A stretch of DNA of 64,000 nt. Origin: Candidatus Bathyarchaeota archaeon. Lineage in GTDB: Archaea > Thermoproteota > Bathyarchaeia > Bathyarchaeales > Bathycorpusculaceae. The DNA lies in NCBI GenBank assembly GCA_026414485.1, contig JAOAIX010000007.1, positions 32,770-96,769 on the forward strand, given 5' to 3'. Below, piece by piece: positions 34,515 to 43,422 of the stretch. Position 1 is the stretch's first letter, and every line of letters begins with the position of its first letter. The notes under the pieces were generated by a model. The model was not told the origin of the DNA. It saw only the letters and a list, made by a program, of their open reading frames with translations, and searched no databases. The position numbers and the translations under genes are program-made.

Positions 34515-34598
34515 AACTCTCACTACAGTAACAAGTACTGGCACACTGCTCATAAGACTTTTGTTTTCGTCTTTTTCCGAAATAGTTTATTTCCATTT

Positions 34599-34620
34599 CT
34601 TTATAGCTAAAGTTTAAACT
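34599..34620 (+). promoter_or_regulatory. TATA box and palindromic operator of the HTH/NrdD-like gene
   Basis: CTTTATAG (34599-34606) is followed by the perfect 10-bp palindrome AGTTTAAACT (34611-34620). The predicted transcript start is near 34628, so the palindrome lies between TATA box and start, where a bound dimer would block transcription. The downstream gene itself encodes a DNA-binding domain. Confidence 0.45.
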
Positions 34621-34663
34621 CTGCGGTTTACAATACCTACAGGCGCTCAAAGAGGAACTAAAA

Positions 34664-36889
34664 ATGTCTCTTCCCCCACGTGCACGTGGCGTCAAGGTTC
34701 TCAAGGCCGTTTCGTCCCCCATCAGGTTGCAAATTCTGAATCTTCTTTTTGATAGGGGTGCCCTTTCGTACACAGAACTTATGAACACCTTGAAGATGAA
34801 TCCCGCTCGTGATGCTGGCAGGTTTGCTTATCACTTAAAATTTCTTTTGAAGGCAACTTTGGTGGAAGTTGATGTTGAAACAAAAAAGTACTTCCTGACG
34901 GATCTCGGCAAACTGGTCATAGATGTAGCGGATAGAGTGGAGAAAAGAGCAGTTAAACCCAAAGGTATGCTTGTTCGTACATCGCATTTAACGTTTGAAG
35001 AGTTTGACGCAAACAAAATTTCTAATTCTCTTATAAGAGAAGCAAAAATGCCTGTTGATTTGGCACAAAAAATTTCTAAAGAAGCTGAGAAAGTTATACT
35101 TAAATCTAAAACTAAATATTTAACCGCGCCTTTGATTCGCGAAATCGTTAATGTGCTTCTTATTGAAAAAGGTTTTGAAGATTACCGACACAAGTTGACG
35201 CGGCTAGGTTTACCCGTTCATGAAGTCACAGCATTGATTGAAACAAAAGATAGGCAGCACACAGAAGCCGATGAACTCCTGTTAAAAGTGGGAAAATCAG
35301 TGCTCCGTGAATATGTACTTCTAAATGCCTTTCCTCGTGACATAGCGGATGCTCACTTAGCCGGGGCGCTGCATGTTGACAATGTAGGAACATGGATTTT
35401 GAAACCGGATGAAGTTGTACACGATCTGCGTTTCTTTCTTAAAAACGGTTTACGTCTGGATAACTATAATGTTCTTTATTATTCTGAGCAGCCTCCAGAG
35501 AACTTTCAAGCTGCGCTATCAATGATTTTTAACATTTTATTGCTGTGCCGTCCAGAGGTAAATAAAACTCAAACAATTGACCACTTCAACGTATTTCTAG
35601 CACCGTACGTTAAATGTTTGGAACCTGAAAAAGTGAAAGAGAGTTTACGTTTATTCGTTTTTAACCTGAACAGGCATGTGGATGTTTCTTTAGTTCTTGA
35701 TTTATCCATTCCTTCGATGCTTGCCGAAAAAAACGTCGTGGTGGCAAAGGGTAACCCCGCAGGTCAATATGGTGATTTTTTTAGTGAAAGCCAACTGTTA
35801 GTTAATCTTCTGTTTGACATTTTTTTGGAAGAAAATCAGCTTAAACCCTTAGTAAATCCAAAACTTATATTCAAAATAAACCCTGAGGCGCTCAAGGATG
35901 AAAAAACGCATTCAATGCTTCTTAAAGCTCATGAAATAGCTGCAGAAAAAGGAGCTATTTACTTTGTCAATACCATGCAAAAACAAAAAGACAGAACAGA
36001 AGCGGCTTTTTCCGCTAACGGCGTTAAGCTTGAAGCAGATTTGACTGGTGACTGGGAAACCGATACTTTGAGAACTGGGTGCCTAGGTTGCGTCGAAGTG
36101 AATTTGCCTCGAATCTTTCAAGAGAGCGAAAAAGACAAAATTAAATTTTTTAGCCTTCTCAAAGAGCGGTGTGAACTTGCAGAACGTGCATTAATCATAA
36201 AACAACGTGCTCTTAAGCAACATGGTAAAATTGCTTTGCCTTTTATGATGCAGGAAACAAATGGCGATGTTTACTTCAGATTAGAAAACTGTACTGGAAT
36301 AATAAATCTTGTAGGGTTAAAAGAAACTGTTGAGTGCTTCACTTCCAAAAGCCTTGGTGAAAAAGAAAGTCTAAGATTTGTTGAAGACATTGTGCAGACA
36401 AGTTTAACTTTTATTAATAAGACAGGGCAAAAACATGGAAGGCGCGTGTTTATCTCTATTTTGCCAAATCCTGAGGCCTCTCTAAGGTTTGCTCGTTTAG
36501 ACATTGAAAAATACGGGGTTGCAAAAACCAAATTTTCCGGTACCCGCGACAAACCTTTCTATTCAGCTACACACCGTCTGCAGCTTCAGACAGGTAATTT
36601 TTTGTCTGTTCCTTTAGAACAGTTGGAGATTGAGCAAAGCTTAAGAGGTCTAAGGCAGGGTGGAAACCTGACCATAATAGAAGTTGGCGGGGTAGAAGTT
36701 AAAGCAGCTGATTTATTGAAATTAACCTGTCAATTGATGGAAAATCAAAACATAGAGTTTTTAACCTATAACCGTCAAATTACCTATTGTACTGTCTGCC
36801 AAAAAAGCTGGTTTGAAGAATTACATAAATGTCCTTCATGTGGCTCTATCAGTCCAGTTGTGACCTTTGACAGGTTCAAATTTACGTAG
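34664..36889 (+). CDS. ArsR-type HTH + ATP-cone + catalytically dead NrdD-like protein
   Basis: A 741-residue fusion. Residues 1-85 are an ArsR-like winged helix (VLKAVSSPIRLQILNLLFDR, YTELMNTLKM). Residues about 98-190 are an ATP-cone (FDANKISNSLIREAKMP, YLTAPLIREIVNVLL), the nucleotide-sensing domain of ribonucleotide reductases and NrdR. The rest follows anaerobic reductase NrdD: TQTIDHFNVFLAPYV, LDLSIPSMLAEKNVVVAKG, RTGCLGCVEVNLPRIF and a C-terminal zinc ribbon (CTVCQKSW, CPSCGS). However, the segment that normally holds the active-site cysteines reads FSANGVKLEADL, and the chain ends in DRFKFT, where the glycyl-radical RVxGY motif should be. No NrdG activase is near. I infer a dNTP/ATP-responsive regulator rather than an enzyme. 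Confidence 0.8.
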   Translation: MSLPPRARGVKVLKAVSSPIRLQILNLLFDRGALSYTELMNTLKMNPARDAGRFAYHLKFLLKATLVEVDVETKKYFLTDLGKLVIDVADRVEKRAVKPKGMLVRTSHLTFEEFDANKISNSLIREAKMPVDLAQKISKEAEKVILKSKTKYLTAPLIREIVNVLLIEKGFEDYRHKLTRLGLPVHEVTALIETKDRQHTEADELLLKVGKSVLREYVLLNAFPRDIADAHLAGALHVDNVGTWILKPDEVVHDLRFFLKNGLRLDNYNVLYYSEQPPENFQAALSMIFNILLLCRPEVNKTQTIDHFNVFLAPYVKCLEPEKVKESLRLFVFNLNRHVDVSLVLDLSIPSMLAEKNVVVAKGNPAGQYGDFFSESQLLVNLLFDIFLEENQLKPLVNPKLIFKINPEALKDEKTHSMLLKAHEIAAEKGAIYFVNTMQKQKDRTEAAFSANGVKLEADLTGDWETDTLRTGCLGCVEVNLPRIFQESEKDKIKFFSLLKERCELAERALIIKQRALKQHGKIALPFMMQETNGDVYFRLENCTGIINLVGLKETVECFTSKSLGEKESLRFVEDIVQTSLTFINKTGQKHGRRVFISILPNPEASLRFARLDIEKYGVAKTKFSGTRDKPFYSATHRLQLQTGNFLSVPLEQLEIEQSLRGLRQGGNLTIIEVGGVEVKAADLLKLTCQLMENQNIEFLTYNRQITYCTVCQKSWFEELHKCPSCGSISPVVTFDRFKFT

Positions 36890-36893
36890 TAAC

Positions 36894-37904
<1,011 letters not shown>

Positions 37905-38134
37905 TCATCTACATCTGACAAATTTACAATGGAAGTTTCCTAAATCTTGTTGTTCTGTTCTTCTGATTTGAGCTAATTTTTACTGAAAAGCGGTGAACCC
38001 CAATTCCTTATGCTTTTGGCCGTGCTATATCAAGTTTCTCAAATTAGATGTGCTTTGTGGCATATGTTAAAACTTTCCTTTTTTGCATAACATTTTTAAT
38101 TTCTATCCACTATTATTTTAAATAGGGGAAGACT

Positions 38135-38368
38135 TTGCCTAGAGCCTTTGTGTTGATAAATGTGGAATCCGGTTCAGAGGATGATATTTTGAGAGAGCTA
38201 CGGAATGTTGAGGGTGTCGAGGAGGCCTATTTTTCCTACGGCGTGTATGATATTATAGCTAAGATCAAAGCTGGTAGTATGGAAGAACTCAAAGAAATGG
38301 TTACTAGACGGGTAAGGGCGTTACCTAAAGTGCGGTCAACTCTTACTCTGATAATGATGGAAGAATGA
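38135..38368 (+). CDS. Stand-alone AsnC/Lrp ligand-binding domain
   Basis: A 77-residue protein consisting only of the RAM/AsnC effector domain (RAFVLINVESGSEDDILREL, FSYGVYDIIAKIKA, LPKVRSTLTLIMMEE) with no helix-turn-helix. Such single-domain proteins oligomerise and bind amino acids, and may modulate full-length Lrp proteins, of which four are encoded in this window. TTG start following GGGGAAG. The gene lies alone between pyrB (divergent) and a 400-base gap. Confidence 0.88.
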   Translation: MPRAFVLINVESGSEDDILRELRNVEGVEEAYFSYGVYDIIAKIKAGSMEELKEMVTRRVRALPKVRSTLTLIMMEE

Positions 38369-38468
38369 CAAGGGTTCATATAATATCGTGATTACTAAAG
38401 TCTTTTTTGTTTTTCAGACTCTTTAATTCTTTCTTATTGTCTTGTTTTTGAGTGACCTTTTTTGTTTT

Positions 38469-38690
38469 TCTTTATAAAGTTTTGCAAAAGACCTGTGGCA
38501 GGGTTTAGTTGCTGATGCTGACTGCTTTTATTTAGCAAACTTGTGTGGTGTTTTCTGTTACACACACAAGTACAATAGGTGTCTGCGCTATATTTTGTTT
38601 GCAACTAAAAATGCGCTCACAAGTGTTGCAGTTACTGTTTGTGAGTGGCTATCTTGATTTTGACTTGTGAATCTTAAACAAGAGAGTGAA
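38469..38690 (+). ncRNA. Candidate non-coding RNA region with two hairpins
   Basis: The 399-base gap before the pilus locus has a TATA-like CTTTATAAAG (38469-38478) that predicts an RNA from about 38500. It would contain a stem of 11 pairs with one bulge (38540-38551 with 38560-38570; arms CTTGTGTGGTGT and ACACACACAAG) and a second stem CTCACAA/TTGTGAG (38616-38622 with 38639-38645). No open frame is present. It may be a small RNA or simply a terminator region with repeats. The T-rich part at 38400-38465 looks like a terminator for the AsnC gene. Confidence 0.3.
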
Positions 38691-38712
38691 TATTAAGTCT
38701 TGAGACAGAATA

Positions 38713-38720
38713 TATTTATA
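38713..38720 (+). promoter_or_regulatory. TATA box of pilus locus A
   Basis: TATTTATA lies in an AT-rich block 48 bases before the leader ORF ATG and predicts an RNA start near 38742. Confidence 0.45.
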
Positions 38721-38767
38721 AGGAAATCGCTATTCACTGTTTCAAAGAAAAAAAGTCGGCGAAAAAC

Positions 38768-38893
38768 ATGAAACCACCACAAAACCCTCAATTTAGAATA
38801 AACCTCAAGACACGAATCACCCGGTTCGTTTTTTCTAGATTTAGCCGACCATTGCTAAACGCAATTGGTTTAGGAGGTGAAAAGGCACAATGA
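38768..38893 (+). CDS. 41-residue leader ORF coupled to the first pilin
   Basis: A small open frame beginning with MKPPQNPQFRINLKTRITRF and ending in GGEKAQ. Its TGA overlaps the ATG of the first pilin gene (ATGA), and the strong pilin ribosome-binding site GGAGGTG lies inside its 3' end. It is basic (seven Arg/Lys in the first 30 residues) with no membrane segment. The TATA box at 38713 places it in the same transcript. It may act as a translational leader that sets pilin output, or may encode a small assembly factor. No family recognised. Confidence 0.5.
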   Translation: MKPPQNPQFRINLKTRITRFVFSRFSRPLLNAIGLGGEKAQ

Positions 38894-39507
38894 ATACTCT
38901 AAGCAAACTGCTAAAAAATCGCTACGCGCTAAGTACCGTCGTTACCACACTAATCATACTCGTCATTTCAGTGCTACTTGCAAGTGTCGTTACCTACTTT
39001 GCCATCAACGTCGTCAGCACCCGTGTACAAGAGGAAAGCTTACACTTAACCAAACAACACATATGGCATAACCCTGAAGCAGAACCTGGCGATCCAGATT
39101 ACTCTATCGCTTCCTTGATGGTAATTAACACTGGAGGTAGAGATATCGTTATAGACAAACTGGCAGTCCGAGGACAAGAAGCACCATGGAACGATGGCGC
39201 AGGCAAATTCGTCCTGTACACTATCACAACTGACCCAATAGCAAGCGACCTGTACTTCGTAGATAGCTTCGTGCGCGAAAATCCTACTGCAAACGACAAC
39301 AAAGTGATATTCGGCGAAACTGAATACCAACTTACAGTTGCCACAAATGACCTAGTCCTTCCATCAGGGTGCACAATGATCCTATACATCGTTAATCCCG
39401 ACTCAATAACCATCAACGACATAGGTCTAACAGTAAGCATAACCCTATACACTGCACAAGCGATGTACTATCGAGAAGCTAATGTTCAAGCGTACCATCC
39501 CACATAA
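38890..39507 (+). CDS. Type IV pilin-like protein 1
   Basis: A 205-residue archaeal pilin. A class III signal peptide (KLLKNRYA, cut probably before LSTVV by a prepilin peptidase) leads into the hydrophobic helix TTLIILVISVLLASVVTYFAI, which packs in the fibre core. The rest is a beta-rich head ending in SITINDIGLTVSITLYTAQA. Strong GGAGGTG ribosome-binding site. It is highly similar to the next gene over the first 50 residues and in the head motif NTGGRDIVIDKLAVRGQE. It probably is a main subunit of the pilus or archaellum-like fibre encoded in locus A. Confidence 0.85.
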   Translation: MNTLSKLLKNRYALSTVVTTLIILVISVLLASVVTYFAINVVSTRVQEESLHLTKQHIWHNPEAEPGDPDYSIASLMVINTGGRDIVIDKLAVRGQEAPWNDGAGKFVLYTITTDPIASDLYFVDSFVRENPTANDNKVIFGETEYQLTVATNDLVLPSGCTMILYIVNPDSITINDIGLTVSITLYTAQAMYYREANVQAYHPT

Positions 39508-39616
39508 AACAATCTTTCATTTTTTCCTCTTTATTTTTCAAATAATTGTGTAGGTTTTATCTACGCACAAGTTCATATATCGTAAATTAGCGTTACTGGT
39601 TTTCAGTGAAAGTCAA

Positions 39617-40168
39617 ATGAAAAACCTAATGAAAAATCGTTTGGCTCTAAGTACAGTCGTAACAACGCTGATTATACTTGTTGTTTCAGTGCTGCTCGCG
39701 GGTGTCGTCACATACTTTGCAATCAACGTAACTAGCACTCGTGTTCAAGAAGAAAGCTTACACTTGACCAAGCAACACGTATGGTATGATGGTTCAAACG
39801 CCGCGTCACAGGCCGCAATAATGATAATTAATACTGGTGGTAGAGACGTAGTTATCGACAAACTCACAGTTAGAGGACAGGAAGTTGCGTGGGAAAATGT
39901 TTTCTACGCAATGACAACTGATTCAATATCTGAGGACCTGACCTTCGTTGCAACTCTTGCAGAAGATGAAGATGTGCCTGTTGGCGAAGATTTAACTTTC
40001 AGTGCTGCTACCAATGACCTTACATTGCCCTCAGGACAAACCTTAATAATTTACATCGATAGTCCAGACAGCATTACTATCAACGACATTGGTCTGACAG
40101 TCGCAATCACTGTTTTCACATCACAGGCAATGTACTACAAAGAGACAAATGTCCAGGCATACATCTAA
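39617..40168 (+). CDS. Type IV pilin-like protein 2
   Basis: A 183-residue paralogue of pilin 1: signal peptide MKNLMKNRLA followed by LSTVVTTLIILVVSVLLAGV, then VQEESLHLTKQHVWYD, NTGGRDVVIDKLTVRGQE and SITINDIGLTVAITVFT in the same order. It has its own TATA-like CATATATC in the 109-base gap, so the two subunits can be expressed separately. Differences are concentrated in the middle of the head domain, the part likely exposed on the fibre surface. Confidence 0.85.
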   Translation: MKNLMKNRLALSTVVTTLIILVVSVLLAGVVTYFAINVTSTRVQEESLHLTKQHVWYDGSNAASQAAIMIINTGGRDVVIDKLTVRGQEVAWENVFYAMTTDSISEDLTFVATLAEDEDVPVGEDLTFSAATNDLTLPSGQTLIIYIDSPDSITINDIGLTVAITVFTSQAMYYKETNVQAYI

Positions 40169-40534
40169 GATACAGTGAAGAGTAACTAACCCCCACATAA
40201 TTTCCCCCATCTTTCTTTTTTTATATCAAACAATATACCGTGTGTTTATGTTTAGGTTAAACGTTCGGCGTCACATTTGGTAAAACATATAATTAGCTAA
40301 CATTGGAGTAAACTTCAAAAAAGCAACTGTTTATGATGAAATCATTTATGTCGAACCTTTGACTCTCAGCGTAATAGACACTTATATGTGCTGTTGTTCT
40401 ATGCAGATAGATCTTGAAGTCGCTTTTAGGTCGGAGTTTTTTAGTGTAATATGTATTTGGTGTTACACACAAACAGCTTTAACGCGTTTTCAATGACTTC
40501 TTTACTGAAATTGGCACATGGAGCGAACAAATGA
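40169..40534 (+). other. Gap between the pilins and the minor-pilin operon
   Basis: These 366 bases hold T-runs that could end the pilin transcript, AT-rich sequence and a weak inverted repeat (GTGTAA ... TTACAC near 40444-40468). No gene longer than a dozen codons is visible. The promoter of the following operon must lie here, but I cannot single out a convincing TATA box. Confidence 0.35.
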
Positions 40535-41383
40535 TTGAGAAGGTATAGCTGTAAATCTCTCTTTCTACTTGTGCTTAGGGTTTTTAAGTCTAAAAAAGCT
40601 TTAGCTCTACCTGCCACTTTTCTTATACTTTTTGTTTCCACTCTCGGCTTAATTTCGGTTACGTACTACTTTGCGGTTGAAAAAGTTAACGCCCGCAGCC
40701 AAAGCCTCAAGGTATCTACAGCAAAGCAAGATTTCTTGGCGGTCGACGATTGTGTTCTTGCTGTTGCTTGGCAGCCAGGTTCCGTGCGTACACTCGAGTT
40801 GGGTGATTCAGGTGGAAAACTTTGTGTTGAGCCTTCACGTGGGACGCTTTTCATCAGAGTTACCGGTGGTCAGGACATAAACCAGACGGTTTTCGCTCAA
40901 ACTGTGGGGTACGTCGTCTATCAACTGCCGTATTCTGAATCACCGGATACAGGTCTGTACTTGAAAGGTGACAGTCGATCTATAGTTAATCAGTCTGGCT
41001 CGTTACTTTCGCAAGTTTCCATACAACACGGTGTGGAGCATCCTGAACTTCTTCTGCGTTACCGCCCGCTCGTATCCTCCATTGCATCAGGCGCAGGAGG
41101 TAGCCTTCCAGTTAATGTTGTGCGTATTTATGTAGTCAACCTGAATTCTTCCGAAAATATTGCCCTTTACGGCAGAATTCCTCTGAAAATTTCCTGCTAC
41201 AGCAACAAAATAATAACAACCACCTATACTGTATCATACAAGCTTACGTGTCTAACTGTAAATTCTTTTCTAGACGAAAGTAGCGGCCAAGTTACAGTTC
41301 CCATTTCAAGTAGCGAGGGCGGCGCGGTAATAAACGTTGAAGTTGTTGAGTCCAACGTGAAAATTGAGAGGTGCTTAAGATAA
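40535..41383 (+). CDS. Minor pilin-like or pilus-associated secreted protein
   Basis: A 282-residue protein with one N-terminal hydrophobic helix (ALALPATFLILFVSTLGLISV) preceded by KSKK, the layout of pilin-like signal anchors, and a long beta-rich extracellular part. It is larger than the two pilins and not obviously similar to them, so it may be a tip or minor subunit. The start may be TTG 40535 or GTG 40571; both give the same anchor. Its stop TAA overlaps the ATG of the next gene (TAATG), so it opens an operon running to 47.2 kb. Confidence 0.7.
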   Translation: MRRYSCKSLFLLVLRVFKSKKALALPATFLILFVSTLGLISVTYYFAVEKVNARSQSLKVSTAKQDFLAVDDCVLAVAWQPGSVRTLELGDSGGKLCVEPSRGTLFIRVTGGQDINQTVFAQTVGYVVYQLPYSESPDTGLYLKGDSRSIVNQSGSLLSQVSIQHGVEHPELLLRYRPLVSSIASGAGGSLPVNVVRIYVVNLNSSENIALYGRIPLKISCYSNKIITTTYTVSYKLTCLTVNSFLDESSGQVTVPISSSEGGAVINVEVVESNVKIERCLR

Positions 41384-41829
41384 TGCCTTCTATAATTCCA
41401 GGTTATGTTTACACACTTTTCGCCTCGATTATCATAGGCACTCTCATAGTAACCAGTTGCGCTTTTTCAGCCGCCAATATAAAACGTGAAGTCGAAGAAC
41501 AGCAACTGTACAATATAGCAAAGTACGTTGCAGCAAAAAGTGTTGAGTTGGCTACTTCTCATCAAACAGAGAACTTCACTGCAACTTTGCACTTAGGCCT
41601 GCCGCCTCTGATTGGAAACCAAAGATACCACATTCAAGTGGCAAATGACTCCACAAGAGCGTGGGTTGAAGCAGGTTTTGGTGCAGTAGTCCTTTCTAGC
41701 CAAAAACGTGTGGATATACCAGTTGAGGTTGCTGCGTCAGGTGTTTACGTAAGCGGTTCGGGTGCATCGGCTTTTCTAAAATACAGCTTTGGTGCCGCTG
41801 GTGCAAGTTTACTGCTTTATGGGAGGTAG
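41383..41829 (+). CDS. Pilus-operon protein with N-terminal membrane helix
   Basis: A 148-residue protein with one N-terminal transmembrane segment (YTLFASIIIGTLIVTSCAFSA) followed by a helix (IKREVEEQQLYNIAKYVAAK) and a small beta-rich domain. The layout matches a minor pilin or platform-associated protein such as archaellum FlaF/FlaG analogues, but no family could be assigned. ATG 41383 overlaps the preceding stop. GGGAGG at its end serves the ATPase gene. Confidence 0.65.
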   Translation: MPSIIPGYVYTLFASIIIGTLIVTSCAFSAANIKREVEEQQLYNIAKYVAAKSVELATSHQTENFTATLHLGLPPLIGNQRYHIQVANDSTRAWVEAGFGAVVLSSQKRVDIPVEVAASGVYVSGSGASAFLKYSFGAAGASLLLYGR

Positions 41830-41834
41830 CTGAA

Positions 41835-43418
41835 TTGAAACTTGGCAAAAAGAAAAACGAAGAAGTTGAGGAACAAGAACAAAGCTTCACTTCTGAAGAG
41901 GAGCTACTTGGCTATTTAGGGATCCAAGGTTGGCGTGTACCTGAAGGCTACATACAGATAGAAAGTTATCCTCTCAAACCTCCCTTTTCTTATGCGTGGG
42001 TATTCCAAGATGAATCTGAGGGAGGCTACCTTTACATCGTTGATGAGTTAGCTATGAACCGCGAAGAGCGGGCTGCTTTTAATCAGCTGAAAAATATTCT
42101 TGAGTTTCAGTTGAAGGCTCCTCGACCAGATGAGACCCTTGAAGACTCATTCAAAAGGCAGTTTCCAAGGATACTTGATGAAAATCAGGCAACTGTAACC
42201 GGAATCAACCAGGTTAGCTTACGAAAAATAACCTACTATCTCGAAAAAGAGCTTATAGGCTATGGAAAAATCGATGGTCTCATGTGTGACCCTTACATCG
42301 AAGACATAAGTTGTTTGGGCGTCAACAAACCCGTGTTTTTGTATCATCGAAGATACGAAAATATGAGAACAAACATAGTCTACACAAATGAGGAGGAACT
42401 TGACGACTTCATAACTCGTATAGTGCACAGGCAAGGCAAGCATGTTAGCATTGCTCACCCTATAGTCGATTTGACTTTGCCTGGCAAACATAGACTTGCC
42501 GTTTCTTTTGGTAAAGAAACCACGCCTGCAGGCACAAGTTTCACTATAAGGAAGTTCCGTGAGGATCCAATAACTATTGTGGATTTAATAACAAATGAAA
42601 CCATTGATGAGTCAATTGCGGCTTACCTTTGGTTGCTGATGGAGAACAAAATGTCTGTTATGGTGGTTGGTCCAACTGGCGCAGGAAAAACCACTGCGTT
42701 GAACGCTATTGCGTGCCTTGTTAGGCCTGACTTTAAAATGATATCCGTCGAAGAAGTTTCTGAAATCAACTTGCCTCAAGAAAACTGGGTTTCCACAATT
42801 TCGCGTCCTGGCTTTGGAGGTTTAAACGAAGGTGAAGTCTCATTATATGACCTTATCAAATCGGCAGTGCGGCACAGGCCAGCGTTGATTCTGGTAGGCG
42901 AGGTTAGAGGGGAAGAGGCGTACGTTTTGTTTCAGGCTTTAGCTACAGGTCACGGTGGAATGTGTACGTTGCACGCGGAGGATGTGGAAACTGTAATTAA
43001 ACGTTTAACACAGCCACCTATGAATATCCCGCAGGGAATTTTGCCACTTATGAACTGCGTAATAGTAGTTAAACAGGTTAAGACTCCAACTTTTCTCGGA
43101 GTAGATAAAAAGGCTTCTAGCAGGAAGTTTGTGCGGATTTCAGAAATTGACAACAATGGTGGTATTCATGATGTGTTTAAGTGGAATGCTTCAGGAGATT
43201 ACTTCCAAGCAAATCTTGGAGACAGCTATCTCTTGAATAAAATTGCTAAAAGTTTGGATGTTCCCTACAGCGTTGTCATGCAGGAGTTTGAGCGTAGAAA
43301 GCAGATACTACTAAAGATGGTGGAGCGTGGTTTACGTGACTTCCGTAGTGTACACAAGGCCCTCTATAGCTCAATTAACGTGGAGGACACAAACAACCCG
43401 CCTGTAAAAGGAGTTTAA
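41835..43418 (+). CDS. Type II/IV secretion-system ATPase (pilus locus A)
   Basis: A 527-residue hexameric motor ATPase of the GspE/TadA/FlaI family that powers pilin assembly. The N-terminal domain (about 1-200) is followed by the RecA-like core with Walker A GPTGAGKTTALNAIA near residue 278, the Asp box, Walker B ALILVGEVRGEEAYVLFQAL and the His box ATGHGGMCTLHAED. Start TTG 41835 lies seven bases after GGAGGT. The TadC/FlaJ gene follows after four bases. A second, clearly paralogous ATPase is encoded at 57.7 kb. Confidence 0.93.
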   Translation: MKLGKKKNEEVEEQEQSFTSEEELLGYLGIQGWRVPEGYIQIESYPLKPPFSYAWVFQDESEGGYLYIVDELAMNREERAAFNQLKNILEFQLKAPRPDETLEDSFKRQFPRILDENQATVTGINQVSLRKITYYLEKELIGYGKIDGLMCDPYIEDISCLGVNKPVFLYHRRYENMRTNIVYTNEEELDDFITRIVHRQGKHVSIAHPIVDLTLPGKHRLAVSFGKETTPAGTSFTIRKFREDPITIVDLITNETIDESIAAYLWLLMENKMSVMVVGPTGAGKTTALNAIACLVRPDFKMISVEEVSEINLPQENWVSTISRPGFGGLNEGEVSLYDLIKSAVRHRPALILVGEVRGEEAYVLFQALATGHGGMCTLHAEDVETVIKRLTQPPMNIPQGILPLMNCVIVVKQVKTPTFLGVDKKASSRKFVRISEIDNNGGIHDVFKWNASGDYFQANLGDSYLLNKIAKSLDVPYSVVMQEFERRKQILLKMVERGLRDFRSVHKALYSSINVEDTNNPPVKGV

Positions 43419-43422
43419 GTAG

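Noticed and set aside
34664..36889. Active class III ribonucleotide reductase
   Set aside because: The glycyl-radical RVxGY motif and the active-site cysteine segment are both absent, so an annotation as functional NrdD would be misleading.
40444..40468. Operator for the minor-pilin operon (GTGTAA ... TTACAC)
   Set aside because: The arms are only six bases long with a 13-base spacer, common by chance in AT-rich DNA, and no TATA box is placed near it.
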